Source: CBDFLT01 sp965249225 (GTDB taxonomy: Bacteria; Chloroflexota; Dehalococcoidia; Lucifugimonadales; G963668185). Taken from it: 64,000 bases of DNA. A program made the translations under genes and the position numbers. The DNA lies in contig CBDFLT010000005.1 in NCBI GenBank assembly GCA_965249225.1, positions 1-64,000 on the forward strand, given 5' to 3'. Within the stretch, counting starts at the first letter, position 1. Each line of letters begins with the position of its first letter. Under the pieces are notes generated by a model. That model saw only the letters and a program-made list of their open reading frames with translations, made no database searches and had not been told where the DNA came from. Of the stretch, positions 41,854 through 51,247 are shown in pieces.

Positions 41854-41967
41854 GATAGTGCTCCTAACGAGATCGGCGTCAATTATAGGAGCCGCTTGCA
41901 AAGAGGGTCAAGGAAACAGGCTGCCCTAGAGCGATGCCAGCACACCGGGCGAGGGAGGAGTAGGCAC

Positions 41968-43105
41968 TTAGCTCCTGAACGCGGGGATCACATGCTTCCC
42001 GAATAGCTCGATGGACCGCATGGTCTTCTCGTGGGGGATCTGGTCGTTCTGCATCGCAATGATTATCTGGTCGGCGCCCGCCTCCTGGTGACGTTTGACC
42101 CCTTCGATACAGCTTTCAGGGTCCCCGGCCACGATGATGCCCCGCTCGCAGAGGGTCTGGGCGCCCATTTCCTCAAAGACATCCAGATCGACCTCTCTCG
42201 GTCCTTCTTCAAGGGCCGAGTCCTTGCCAAGCATGGTCCTGAAGGCCATTTCAAGATGGTCTGGCGCGCCACCCCAGGCGTTCAACAGCTTTTTATGTAG
42301 ATCGACCTGGCCTCTTGTGTAGGGACGGTCCGGGCCGAAAAAAGGCCTTGACTGCCTGAGTGCCCAGCTCCTGGGCCTCCTCGTTACTATCTCCACAGTG
42401 CCCTACGGTGTAGTTTGCCCACTGATCGTTGATGAAAGCGCCCACCGGCTTGGCCTTCTTGACATCGGTCTTGTACTCTCGAATTTGCTCGGCCAGGGTA
42501 ATAGGCGCGTACGAGGAGAAGGCCAGGACCCCTAAGCCTTTCTGAGCGGCTATCTTATATGTCGTAGATTGCAAACAGGCCACCCAGATAGGAGGATGGG
42601 GCTTCTGGAAAGGCTTGGGGTGAATACGTCGAGGCGGGACATTCCAAAACCGGCCCTTCCATGAGAACTCGTCCCTGAGCCACATTTGAGGTATCATTTC
42701 GATGGCCTCCTCCCACATGGCCCGGGAGTCCCTGGGATCTACACCGAATCCCTCGTGCTCATAGGCAGCGCTACGACCGGTGCCGAACTCCACCCGACCA
42801 CCGGAAAGCTGGTCCACCATGGCCACCCTTTCAGCCGCCCTAATGGGATGGGTATGGGGAAGAACCACTATGCCAAACCCCAGTCGAATTCGCTTGGTCA
42901 GCCGGCTCAGCGCACCGTAGACCACCTCTGGACAAGAGGACGCGGAAAAGGTCGTCATGAAGTGGTGCTCCACGAACCACAGGTAGTCGAAGCCCACCTC
43001 GTCGGCGAGGACACACTGCTCCAGCGTCTCCTCCACCAGGCTCTTCTCGTCCACCACTCCATCGGGCGAAGGACGCTGCATCTCATAGAGCAGCCCGAAC
43101 TTCAT
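41968..43105 (-). pseudogene. LLM-class flavin-dependent oxidoreductase, one frameshift
   Basis: Luciferase-like monooxygenase (bacterial luciferase alpha/LuxA-like), about 378 aa when repaired. The N-terminal part (43105 down to about 42345) has MKFGLLYEMQRPSPDG, GFDYLWFVEHHF, IRLGFGIVVLPHTHP and VDQLSGGRVEFGTGRS. The C-terminal part carries ERGIIVAGDPESCIEGVKRH. The frames part at a run of six T on the coding strand (plus-strand A-run near 42338-42343). Five T would give A-F-F-G-P-D-R-P-Y and restore the gene. Uses reduced FMN/F420 and O2 in the intact family; substrate unknown. Confidence 0.8.
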
Positions 43106-43298
43106 GAGGAACCTCCTCCACGTCCATGCCTAACGGTCCTGGAATCCCTAGAGGGGGATCATCTCCTCCGTGACCTCAAACCGACTTAACCCGCTGTGAA
43201 ATCTTACAGCATGTCAGCCATCATGAGGTAACAACGATTTATTCTATGGCCGGGAGGGCGGATACACCTTACTAACTGTGCGTTCTCAACCGTAACGC

Positions 43299-45050
43299 CT
43301 ACTCCCGGGGCACAATGGGAAGCGTCACGTGGGACGGATACTCTGACGTGTGGTACACCGTCTGTAGCGCCGACGCATACACGTCATCCGTACCTATCGA
43401 CTCACCGCTGTTCGTGTTTCGGTCGAACCTAGGAAAGTTGCTGCTCGATATCTCCACCCGGATCCGGTGTCCCTTCTTGAACACGTTGCTCGTCGACCAC
43501 AGGTCTATTTCGTACTCGTACACCACTCCAGGCTCTATCAGGCTCCCTGACGAACGCGGCCTTCGGTACCGCGCTCGTATTATCCCGTCCGTCAGATTAC
43601 GCGCAAACCCGCTCTCCCCTACGTCCAGTAGCTTCGCCGTGAAGTCCGTGTCCACCGCTGAGCTCGACGCGTACAGCTTCACCTCTACTGGACCCGTCAC
43701 CTCCACGTCTCGCTCCAGCGGCGCCGTCGAGTACACCAACACGTCAGGACGCACCTCTATCGGCCGGTGATCAAACGCTCCGGAACTCAAATACAACTCG
43801 TCGCAGCACAGGCCGCCTCCGCTCGTCGGGACCGGGTCTATAGGGTTGTACAGGTACACGTCGGCTGCTCATCACCAGGACTATCGGGGCTCAGCCATCC
43901 GTCACCATTCAGCGTGTTGGCCTTGCCGCCGCTGTGCAGATAGTACTCTACCCCCTGGGCCCGGCTCAGCGGCCACTCGTCCTCAAATCTCCAGACGTTC
44001 TCCCCCATGACGAAGATACGCACCGGGCTTTTCGTCCCCTACGCCGTTGTCCTCGCCCTTGAGCCAGTGGTCGTAGTACCTGAGGATCAGCCCATCGAGA
44101 TCTATAAACTCCCCGGTGGAGCGCAGGCCAAAATCAACGGCCCCGGAGATTTGACTGGGCATGTAGCCGTGCACCCATGGCCCGATGAGGAGCCTCTGGC
44201 CTCGCCTGGCCTGCTCCGTCGCGCCCGATCGACGCATCCCCGTGTAGTTGCGTATCGTCCCCCGAGGAAGATGTCGTACCACCCACCCCAATTAAGGGCC
44301 GGAACGGTGATCTCGGAGTGGGACTCCTCGATACAGATCCGCTTCCAGTAATCGTCGTACTCGGGGTGCGCAAGCCAGTCGTAGTAATAGGGGGCCAGGC
44401 CTCCCTGCAAGTCCGGTAGACCGTTTAAGAGGGAGGTGCTCGAACCCCGATCTGAGACTATCTCGTGCGTCGATTAACTCGCTCAACTTGCCTTCCGGCA
44501 GGTGTAGACGACTAGACAGGTTTTCCCAGTTGTCGGCGGTAAGGGAAGGATATATCCAGGTGAGGTTGAAGCCAAGCTCGAAGGCGCCGCCCTGCCAGGT
44601 CCATCCTTCGTGATAGTCCGACGCCGTCACACCGGGCGCGATGGCCGCAAGAGAAGGGGGTTTGGCTTTGGCCGCCAGCCACTGCGTTGCCCCCAAATAC
44701 GACGATCCCCACATGCCCACCTTGCCGTTACACCACGGCTGGCCCGCCACCCACTCCACCGAGTCGTAGCCGTCATCGATTTCGTTGACGAAGGTGTAGA
44801 ATTCGCCACCGGAGGTGTACATCCCTCGAACGTCCTGGACGACGGCGGCGTATCCCTTCATGACGGCGGCAATTGGATTAACGCCACCGGCTAGTGCGCC
44901 GGCTGAACTCTTATCGTATGGGGTCCGGGAAAGAAGGGCTGGAAACCTGCCCGGGGCGTCCGGCCTAAAGACGTCGGCGTGTGTAATGGTGCCGTCCCTC
45001 ATCATGAGGGGGACATCGGTCTCGATCTTCACCGTATGGGATCTGGGCAT
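43299..45050 (-). pseudogene. CocE/NonD-family hydrolase copy 1, four frameshifts
   Basis: Homologous to the intact gene at 46081-47829 along its full length (584 against 583 codons), but in five reading-frame segments. By direct comparison the indels are: an extra T near 44428 (GTTTAAG against ATTAAG), a missing C in the C-run near 44259 (5 against 6), an extra G near 44027 (ACCGGGC against ACCGGC), and a missing G near 43870 (TCGGC against TCGGGC). They alternate +1, -1, +1, -1, so the final frame equals the first. The nucleophile motif GSSYLGATQW is intact. Substitutions between copies are mostly silent, so coding constraint was lost very recently, if at all. Confidence 0.85.
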
Positions 45051-45220
45051 GAGGAACGTCCGTGTGAGCGGTGTGACTTTATCATGGGCGGTATCGTCGG
45101 ACAAGAGGTGGTGACAACGGCCCTGAGCAGTATCACGACGTGATAGACTCGAAGACTCCAACAAACCACGCGATTCGCTGAGCAGCCTCGTGTGGGATGG
45201 CGCCATGAGGAGGTCCGCTA

Positions 45221-46036
45221 ATGCTTCCAGAATTGAGCCTTGAGGGCAGGTCGGCGATAGTCACGGGAGCCGGCAGCGGGATCGGGAGAGAGATAGCCCT
45301 CGTGCTCGCCGAAGCGGGAGTCGGCATCGTAGCCGCCGACAGAGCGACGCGCGACAACGAGAGAACGGTCGCCGACGTGACGGCAATGGGCACGGACGCC
45401 ATCGCCGTTACAACCGACGTGGCCAAATCCTCAGACGTAGATACCATGGTGGACCGCGCCCTGGAGCATTTCGGAAAGGTCGACATCCTGGTAAACGACG
45501 CTGGAGTCCTCCTAAGACTCCCAGTGGCCCCATTTCCCGATTCCACGCTGGAGCCCCCTGAGGTGGATAGGGAATCGACGTCCCGCACCGGCGACGCGGA
45601 GTGGCAACGCATCTTTCAGACCAACGTTGACGGCGTCTTCTACTGCTGCCGCGCCGTAGCCCCCCACATGATGGAGAGCGGGTACGGCAAAGTAATCAAC
45701 GTGAGTTCAATCAACGCGATCAAGGCCTTTCCCCTGGCGGCGGCGTATTGCGCCAGCAAGGCCGCGGTAAGCATGTTGACAAAGGTGCTGGCCCTGGAAT
45801 GGGCGCCCTACAACATCTGCGTAAACGCCATAGGTCCGGGATTCTATCGCACCGCTATGACAGAACCGGGATGGGTAAACCCAGAGGACTTCGAGCGCGA
45901 TAAGGCCACCGTCCCGTTCCAAAGGGAGGGCAACCTGAGGGAGCTGGGTGTGCTCACGGCGTATCTGGCGAGCCCCGCCAGCGACTACATGACCGGACAG
46001 GTAATCTACATGGACGGCGGGCTCACCGCCAGGTAA
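45221..46036 (+). CDS. short-chain dehydrogenase/reductase
   Basis: Classical SDR, 271 aa. Cofactor motif TGAGSGIGREIAL, NDAG (variant of NNAG) and the active-site YCASK with upstream Ser in NVSSINAIK. C-terminal QVIYMDGGLTA is typical. An insertion of about 25 residues follows VLLRLP (Pro/Ser/Glu-rich). It is encoded against the direction of the two CocE-type genes that flank it. ATG with GAGGAGG upstream. Substrate unknown. Confidence 0.9.
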   Translation: MLPELSLEGRSAIVTGAGSGIGREIALVLAEAGVGIVAADRATRDNERTVADVTAMGTDAIAVTTDVAKSSDVDTMVDRALEHFGKVDILVNDAGVLLRLPVAPFPDSTLEPPEVDRESTSRTGDAEWQRIFQTNVDGVFYCCRAVAPHMMESGYGKVINVSSINAIKAFPLAAAYCASKAAVSMLTKVLALEWAPYNICVNAIGPGFYRTAMTEPGWVNPEDFERDKATVPFQREGNLRELGVLTAYLASPASDYMTGQVIYMDGGLTAR

Positions 46037-46080
46037 TCCTCTCAGGCCGGCCTCATTGATGGCGTACTTTCTCGAGACGC

Positions 46081-47829
46081 CTACTCCCGGGGCACGATGG
46101 GAAGCGTCACGTGGGACGGATACTCTGACGTGTGGTACACCGTCTGTAGCGCCGACATATACACGTCATCCGTTCCTATCGACTCACCGCTGTTCGTGTT
46201 CCGGTCGAACCTAGGAAAGTTGCTGCTCGATATCTCCACTCGTATCTGGTGTCCCTTCTTGAACACGTTGCTCGTCGACCACAGGTCTATTTCGTACTCG
46301 TACACCACCCCAGGCTCTATCAGGCTCTCTGACGACCGCGGCCTTCGGTATCGTGCTCGTATTATCCCGTCCGTCAGATTACGTGCAAACCCGCACTCCT
46401 CTACGTCTAGCAGCTTCGCCGTGAAGTCCGTGTCCACCGCTGAGCTCGACGCGTACAGCTTCACCTCTACCGGACCCGTCACCTCTACGTCTCGCTCCAG
46501 CGGCGCCGTCGAGTACACCAACACGTCGGGGCGTGTCTCTATCGGCCGCTGGTCGAACGCCCCTGAGGGTAGGAAGGCGTCGTCGCAGCACAGACCGCCC
46601 CCGCTCGTCGGGACCGGGTCTATCGGGTTGTAAAGGTACACGTCGGGCTGCTCATCACCAGGACTATCGGGGCTCAGCCATCCGTCTCCGTTCAGCGTGT
46701 TGGCCTTGCCGCCGCTGTGCAGATAGTACTCCACCACCTGCGCCCGGCTCAGCGGCCACTCGTCCTCGAACCTCCATACGTTCTCTCCCATGACAAAGAT
46801 CTGCACCGGCTTTTCGTCCCCTACACCATTGTCCTCCCCCTTCAGCCAGTAGTCGTAGTACCGGAGGACGCGGCCGGGCACGTCGAGAGGATGCCCCGCG
46901 GCCCGCATCCCGAAGTCGACCGAGCCGGCACCGTTCGTAGACACTCCCGCATGCACCCATGGCCCGATGAGGAGCCTCTGGCCCCGCCTGGCCTCCTCCG
47001 TCCCGCCCGACCGACGCATCCCCACGTAGTTGCGTATCGTCCCCCCGAGGAAAATGTCGTACCAACCTCCGTAGTTCAATGCCGGGACGGTGATCTCGGA
47101 GTGGGACTCCTCGATGCAGACCTGCTTCCAGTAATCGTCGTACTCGGGGTGCGCAAGCCAGTCGTAGTAATAGGGCGCCAGGCCTCCCTGCAAGTCCGGT
47201 AGATCATTAAGAGGAAGGTACTCAAGCTTCGACGCCAGATTGTCTCTCGCGTCGATTACTTCGCTCAACTTTCCTTCCGGCAGGTGTAGGCGCCCAGACA
47301 GATTTTCCCAGTTGTTAGCGGTAAGGGCAGGATATATCCAGGTGAGGTTGAAACCCAGCTCGAAGGCGCCGCCCTGCCAGGTCCACCCTTCATGATAGTC
47401 CGACGCCGTCACGCCAGGCGCGATGGCAACAAGAGAAGGCGGCTTGGCTTTGGCCGCAAGCCACTGCGTTGCCCCCAAATACGACGTCCCCCACATCCCC
47501 ACCTTACCATTGCACCAGGGCTGGCCCGCCACCCACTCCACTGAGTCGTAGCCGTCATCGATTTCGTTAACGAAGGGGTAGAATTCCCCCTCTGAGGTAA
47601 AGCAGCCACGAACGTCCTGGATGACGGCGACGTACCCCCTCGCGGCGGCGGCAATCGGATTTACGCCTTCGCCAACGATGGCTAAACTCTTGTCATAGGG
47701 AGTCCTGCACAGGAGGGCTGGATACTTACCCGGAGCATCCGGCCTGAAGACGTCCACGTAGGTAATTCTGCCGTCCCTGAGCATGAGAGGGATGCCGGCC
47801 TCGAATTTCACTGGGTGAGAACCCGACAT
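46081..47829 (-). CDS. CocE/NonD-family hydrolase (copy 2, intact)
   Basis: Serine hydrolase of the X-Pro dipeptidyl-peptidase S15/cocaine-esterase family, 582 aa. The alpha/beta-hydrolase part has RDGRITYVDVFRPDAPGKYP, RTPYDKS, VIQDVRGCFTSEG and the nucleophile elbow MWGTSYLGATQ. The C-terminal jelly-roll domain (about residues 340-582) has DVLVYSTAPLERDVEVTGPV and IRVEISSSNFPRFDRN. No signal peptide. Members cleave esters or amides of diverse acyl compounds. The 3' third is nearly identical in DNA to copy 1, whereas the 5' and middle parts differ more. Confidence 0.92.
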   Translation of the reverse strand: MSGSHPVKFEAGIPLMLRDGRITYVDVFRPDAPGKYPALLCRTPYDKSLAIVGEGVNPIAAAARGYVAVIQDVRGCFTSEGEFYPFVNEIDDGYDSVEWVAGQPWCNGKVGMWGTSYLGATQWLAAKAKPPSLVAIAPGVTASDYHEGWTWQGGAFELGFNLTWIYPALTANNWENLSGRLHLPEGKLSEVIDARDNLASKLEYLPLNDLPDLQGGLAPYYYDWLAHPEYDDYWKQVCIEESHSEITVPALNYGGWYDIFLGGTIRNYVGMRRSGGTEEARRGQRLLIGPWVHAGVSTNGAGSVDFGMRAAGHPLDVPGRVLRYYDYWLKGEDNGVGDEKPVQIFVMGENVWRFEDEWPLSRAQVVEYYLHSGGKANTLNGDGWLSPDSPGDEQPDVYLYNPIDPVPTSGGGLCCDDAFLPSGAFDQRPIETRPDVLVYSTAPLERDVEVTGPVEVKLYASSSAVDTDFTAKLLDVEECGFARNLTDGIIRARYRRPRSSESLIEPGVVYEYEIDLWSTSNVFKKGHQIRVEISSSNFPRFDRNTNSGESIGTDDVYMSALQTVYHTSEYPSHVTLPIVPRE

Positions 47830-48087
47830 GGACTACACTCCTAGTGACCTGCGATGAGAGAACGTCCTGGGTTGGAAGCATGTGAGACTGTAGCATAGGA
47901 GGTATTGCCGGGCAAGCATCGGTGGAGGACGTCTCCTGGGGCCGGCCACAATGCGATGAAGAGGTCTTGCAACGCTCGCCGGTGGCGAAGGCTTCACCCG
48001 TATGGTAGATTGGCGATTACCCTGGCACTCTCGGTCTCCAGGCCGGGCCTCGTGGCCCCGACTTGTAGATGAGCGGATGGACCTCAG

Positions 48088-48300
48088 ATGAAGCTGGTAC
48101 CACTGGACACCTACCCCAATGAGATGGAGGCCCGTCTCATGGCCCAACGCCTGGAAAATGAGGGCATACCCTCGGTGGTCAAAGTGTTGGGCGGAGGGTA
48201 CGGCATGGGCGTCCACCAGTTCATGCCCCACCGGGTCTCCGTCCCAGAGGAGTATCTCTCTGAGGCCAAATCGATCGCCGAAGGCAGCGAGCCCGATTGA
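48088..48300 (+). CDS. DUF2007-like small protein
   Basis: 70 aa, starting MKLVPLDTYPNEMEARLMAQRL and ending VSVPEEYLSEAKSIAEG. This matches the size and pattern of the DUF2007 'putative signal-transducing protein' group (a ferredoxin-like fold of beta-strand, helix EA-LLA-RL, then a loop and helix). A GGYGMGVHQF loop sits in the middle. No known biochemical role. The start ATG is preceded by a weak GGACCTCAG. Monocistronic by appearance. Confidence 0.65.
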   Translation: MKLVPLDTYPNEMEARLMAQRLENEGIPSVVKVLGGGYGMGVHQFMPHRVSVPEEYLSEAKSIAEGSEPD

Positions 48301-48477
48301 GGAGGCTGGAGGCCGTATCAAAGTCCCCTCTAGTCAATGTCAGGAGATGCGGACGCTTCATCCCTTTAGGTAACCCCACATGCCGGTTCTCTAACCGAGG
48401 GGCGTCTTCATTGCCAACGTATGCTTGACATCCCCGGCATGGCCCGCCATCATTAATTCCTAGCTATGCTGTACGAC
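48301..48477 (+). promoter_or_regulatory. promoter region of the phn-type operon
   Basis: Gene-free. TTGACA at 48425-48430 is followed after 17 bp by CATCAT (48448-48453), a perfect -35 with a weak -10. If used, transcription starts near 48460 and leaves a leader of about 245 nt before the phnD start. The rest of the stretch shows nothing recognisable. Confidence 0.45.
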
Positions 48478-48675
48478 GCCGGATTCACCTGAAGGCCCAC
48501 CTTACCACTCCGGGACCGAGTGGCGGGCGGGCTTAGGCCCACTTCCGGCAACGCCTCCTAGCAAACACTAGGCTTGCGCTAGCGTCTCCTTTCGCCCTTA
48601 ATACGGCATCCTTGCGCCTCCGTTGTGCGGCGACTTACCTCCCTCGGACCCTTGAGTGGTTTCTTCTGCCGTATT
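48478..48675 (+). promoter_or_regulatory. structured 5' leader of the phnD-type operon (riboswitch candidate)
   Basis: Non-coding, with helices visible by eye. GCCGGA/TCCGGC (48478-48483/48544-48549) encloses AGGCCC/GGGCTT (48493-48498/48529-48534), which encloses CCACTC/GAGTGG (48505-48510/48518-48523). Then a hairpin CCTAG/CTAGG (48557-48561/48568-48572), and a perfect 9-bp long-range helix AATACGGCA/TGCCGTATT (48600-48608/48667-48675). The last helix ends 20 nt before the ribosome site AAGAGGA of phnD, a position suited to controlling translation. It does not match the TPP, cobalamin, SAM, guanidine, ZTP or Mn consensus that I know. Confidence 0.5.
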
Positions 48676-48706
48676 GAATTTGTCATCGGCTTCAAGAGGA
48701 ATCACT

Positions 48707-49603
48707 GTGCTCAACCTAATCGTCCGACACCGGACCTTGACTCTCGGCCTGTTTATCCTGCTCTTAGCAGGCGCCATCGCCTGCGGGTCCGATAAATCGG
48801 AACGAACTCTTTACTTCAGCGGCATCCCCGACCAGGATGTTTCTATTCTCCAAGACCGCTTCGATGCGCTGGCCGAATACCTGACAGAGGCGGTTGGCGT
48901 CGAAGTGAAGTACGCTCCCTCTGTGGACTACTCGGCCGTGGTAACCGCCTTCGCGCGAGGGGACATCCATCTCGCCTGGTACGGCGGCCTTACAGGCGTC
49001 CAGGCCCGCCTCGCCATCCCCGATTCCCTGTCCATTGCGCAGCGGCCCGAAGACGAGGAGTTCCACTCGGTGTTCCTCGTGCGCAAGGGCCTGGATGTTG
49101 ACTCTCTTGCCGATCTGAAGGGGAGTAGTTTCACCTTCGGCAGTGAGAGCTCCACCTCGGGCCACCTGATGCCCCGCCATTTCCTTGTGCAGGCCGGGAT
49201 CGACCCGGAGAAGGACTTCTCAGCGGTGAATTACAGCGGCTCCCACGACGTGACTTGGAAACTGGTAGAGTCGGGCGCGTTCGACGCCGGGGCGCTGAAT
49301 GCGGTGGTCTGGCAGCAGAGAGTCCGGGATGGCGAGGTGGACACAAGCAAAGTCGACGTCTTCTACACCACGCCCTCTTACGTGGATTACCACTGGGTCA
49401 TCCGTGGCGATGCGGACCAGGTCTTCGGCAAAGGCGTCATCAAGGGCATCCGCGAGGCTCTTTTGGACCTTGATTCGACAAAAGGCGGAGCGCAGGAGCT
49501 GATCATGAAGGCGTTCCAGGCGGACCGCTTCGTCCCCACTGCGAATGAGAACTACCAGGCCATCGAGGACGTGGCCCGTCAGTTAGAGCTTATAAAGGAC
49601 TAA
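48707..49603 (+). CDS. phnD: phosphonate/phosphite-type ABC transporter binding lipoprotein (PhnD-like)
   Basis: Periplasm-facing binding protein of the PhnD/PtxB family, 298 aa. Signal peptide with lipobox (LAGAIAC), then LYFSGIPDQDVSILQDRFDA (family start), GDIHLAWYGGLTGVQAR, FTFGSESSTSGHLMPR and NYSGSHDVTWKLVESG. GTG 48707 is chosen because AGAGGA lies 6 nt before it and the signal peptide is then complete; the longer frame to 48656 would enter the leader. Ligand could be phosphonate, phosphite, or another oxyanion; no C-P lyase or PtxD is nearby. Confidence 0.9.
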   Translation: MLNLIVRHRTLTLGLFILLLAGAIACGSDKSERTLYFSGIPDQDVSILQDRFDALAEYLTEAVGVEVKYAPSVDYSAVVTAFARGDIHLAWYGGLTGVQARLAIPDSLSIAQRPEDEEFHSVFLVRKGLDVDSLADLKGSSFTFGSESSTSGHLMPRHFLVQAGIDPEKDFSAVNYSGSHDVTWKLVESGAFDAGALNAVVWQQRVRDGEVDTSKVDVFYTTPSYVDYHWVIRGDADQVFGKGVIKGIREALLDLDSTKGGAQELIMKAFQADRFVPTANENYQAIEDVARQLELIKD

Positions 49604-49613
49604 AGACCGGACC

Positions 49614-50360
49614 ATGATACTGCTGGAGGGAGTGGCCAAGCGTTACGGAGAACTGGAGGCCGTTGCGCCCGTGACGCTGACCATCGAAAAAGGAGAGACG
49701 GTCGCCGTACTGGGGCCCAGTGGAGGCGGCAAGACCACGCTTCTGCTCATGATGACCGGGGCTCTTCAGCCCAGCGAGGGCCGAGTGCTGCTCGACGGTA
49801 CGGACATTGCCGCGATGAAGCCAGGCCCCGAGCTGGCACGCCTGGTGGGGATGATTCACCAGCAGTTCGACCTGGTCCCTCACCTCTCCACGCTGCACAA
49901 CGTACTCGCGGGTAACCTGGGCCGGTGGGGGCTGCGCAAGGCCATGGTATCCCTGGTCTGGCCACGCGACCGCTGGGTGGCCCTGAAGGCCCTGGATAAG
50001 ATGGGTGTCGCCGATCGGGCCTCGTATCGCGCGGCGAGGCTGTCAGGCGGTGAGCAACAGCGAGTGGCCATCGCCCGGCTTCTGGTGCAGGACCCCGCAT
50101 TGATCCTGGCCGATGAGCCTGTGGCGTCGTTGGACCCGGCGAGGGCCGGCGAAGTGCTCAGCCTCCTGCTCAGCGCGAAACGAGAGGGTAACAAGACCCT
50201 CGTGGCCAGCATTCACTCGGTGGACCTGGCGCGCCAGCACTTCGAGCGACTGATCGGGCTCCGCAATGGCGTCGTCACCTTCGACCTGCCCACCACAAAG
50301 GTCACGGCCCAGATGCTCACCGAGCTCTACGGCATCCAGGGGTTGCGCGATGAGACCTAG
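49614..50360 (+). CDS. phnC: phosphonate-type ABC transporter ATPase
   Basis: ABC ATPase, 248 aa. Walker A GPSGGGKTTLLL, Q-loop MIHQQFDLVPHLS, signature LSGGEQQRVAIARLL, Walker B ALILADEPVASLDP, and H-loop ASIHSVDLA. PhnC-typical features are the long helical insert between the Q-loop and the signature. ATG 10 bp after the phnD stop. Cytoplasmic energy-coupling subunit for the two PhnE permeases downstream. Confidence 0.93.
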   Translation: MILLEGVAKRYGELEAVAPVTLTIEKGETVAVLGPSGGGKTTLLLMMTGALQPSEGRVLLDGTDIAAMKPGPELARLVGMIHQQFDLVPHLSTLHNVLAGNLGRWGLRKAMVSLVWPRDRWVALKALDKMGVADRASYRAARLSGGEQQRVAIARLLVQDPALILADEPVASLDPARAGEVLSLLLSAKREGNKTLVASIHSVDLARQHFERLIGLRNGVVTFDLPTTKVTAQMLTELYGIQGLRDET

Positions 50361-50398
50361 AAGCGGTTTCAAAATGTCTCGTCAGTGGTCCGGGGCGA

Positions 50399-51247
50399 GT
50401 GGATGGGAACACTCAACATGGGGTGGGCGCTCCCATAAAGACAAGAAAGGACTTTGAAATAGCCTTCGGCATTTTTCAAGGCCGCAAGGCCCTCACGCTC
50501 ATTTTGGCGGCCGCCCTCGCGTGGAGCCTCTTCAACGTTCAGTGGAGCGGCAACCTGGTCAATTCCGGGGGCCTAAGCGCCCTGGGTGAAATGGGCCGTT
50601 CTCTGCTTAAGCCAGACGTTTCGCCCAATGTTTTGTCTGCGGCGATCAAGGCGAGCTGGGTGACCATCGCCTACGCCGTCGCGGGGCTCACGGTGGCGCT
50701 GGCTATAGGGCTGACGCTTGGCACCCTGGCGTCAGGTCTCCTGGCCCGATCGCCCTGGACGGCTCGTCTACACGTTGGAGGCGCCAGGTTCATCTTGGCC
50801 TTCCTGCGATCAATACATGAGCTAGTGTGGGCCTGGCTGTTCGTGGTGGCCTTTGGCCTCTCCCCCATGGCCGCCGTCCTGGCGCTGGGGATTCCCTACG
50901 GAGGCATCCTCGGGCGCATCTATTCCGATCTCCTACAGGATGTCCCGCAAGCCCCGCTCAGGGCACTACGCAACGCGGGCGCGTCCGAGCTTCGAGTCTT
51001 CTGGTACGGACGGCTTCCCATGGCTCTGCCGGACATGCTGAGCTACACCTTCTACCGCCTGGAGTGCGGCATACGCTCGGCCGCCATCTTCAGCTTCGTG
51101 GGACTAGGTGGGCTGGGCCGAGAGGTGCAACTGTCCTTGAACGACCTGGCGTATGAAAGAGTCTGGACCTTTCTGTTCTTCCTCATAGCGCTGGTGGCGC
51201 TGGTGGACATCTGGAGCACACTATTGAGAAGAAGGCTGGCGGCGTGA
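50399..51247 (+). CDS. phnE: phosphonate-type ABC transporter permease 1
   Basis: Membrane permease of the PhnE family, up to 282 aa, six or so TM segments. EAA-like loop as NAGASELRVFWYGRLPMALPDMLSY with VPQAPLRAL before it. The start is unclear: GTG 50399 or GTG 50423 are in frame, while an ATG at 50350 overlapping the phnC stop opens another frame that closes at 50457. That leaves room for an indel near 50450. It ends overlapping permease 2. Confidence 0.85.
   Translation: MDGNTQHGVGAPIKTRKDFEIAFGIFQGRKALTLILAAALAWSLFNVQWSGNLVNSGGLSALGEMGRSLLKPDVSPNVLSAAIKASWVTIAYAVAGLTVALAIGLTLGTLASGLLARSPWTARLHVGGARFILAFLRSIHELVWAWLFVVAFGLSPMAAVLALGIPYGGILGRIYSDLLQDVPQAPLRALRNAGASELRVFWYGRLPMALPDMLSYTFYRLECGIRSAAIFSFVGLGGLGREVQLSLNDLAYERVWTFLFFLIALVALVDIWSTLLRRRLAA

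Noticed and set aside
48500..48560. Cobalamin riboswitch
   Set aside because: Short pieces on the minus strand (CCGCCACT, GGTGAATCCGG) resemble the B12 consensus but are in the wrong order, and no B12-box context exists.
48301..48675. Group II intron or retron fragment
   Set aside because: A GTGCG occurs near 48625, but I find no domain V hairpin and no reverse-transcriptase translation on either strand.
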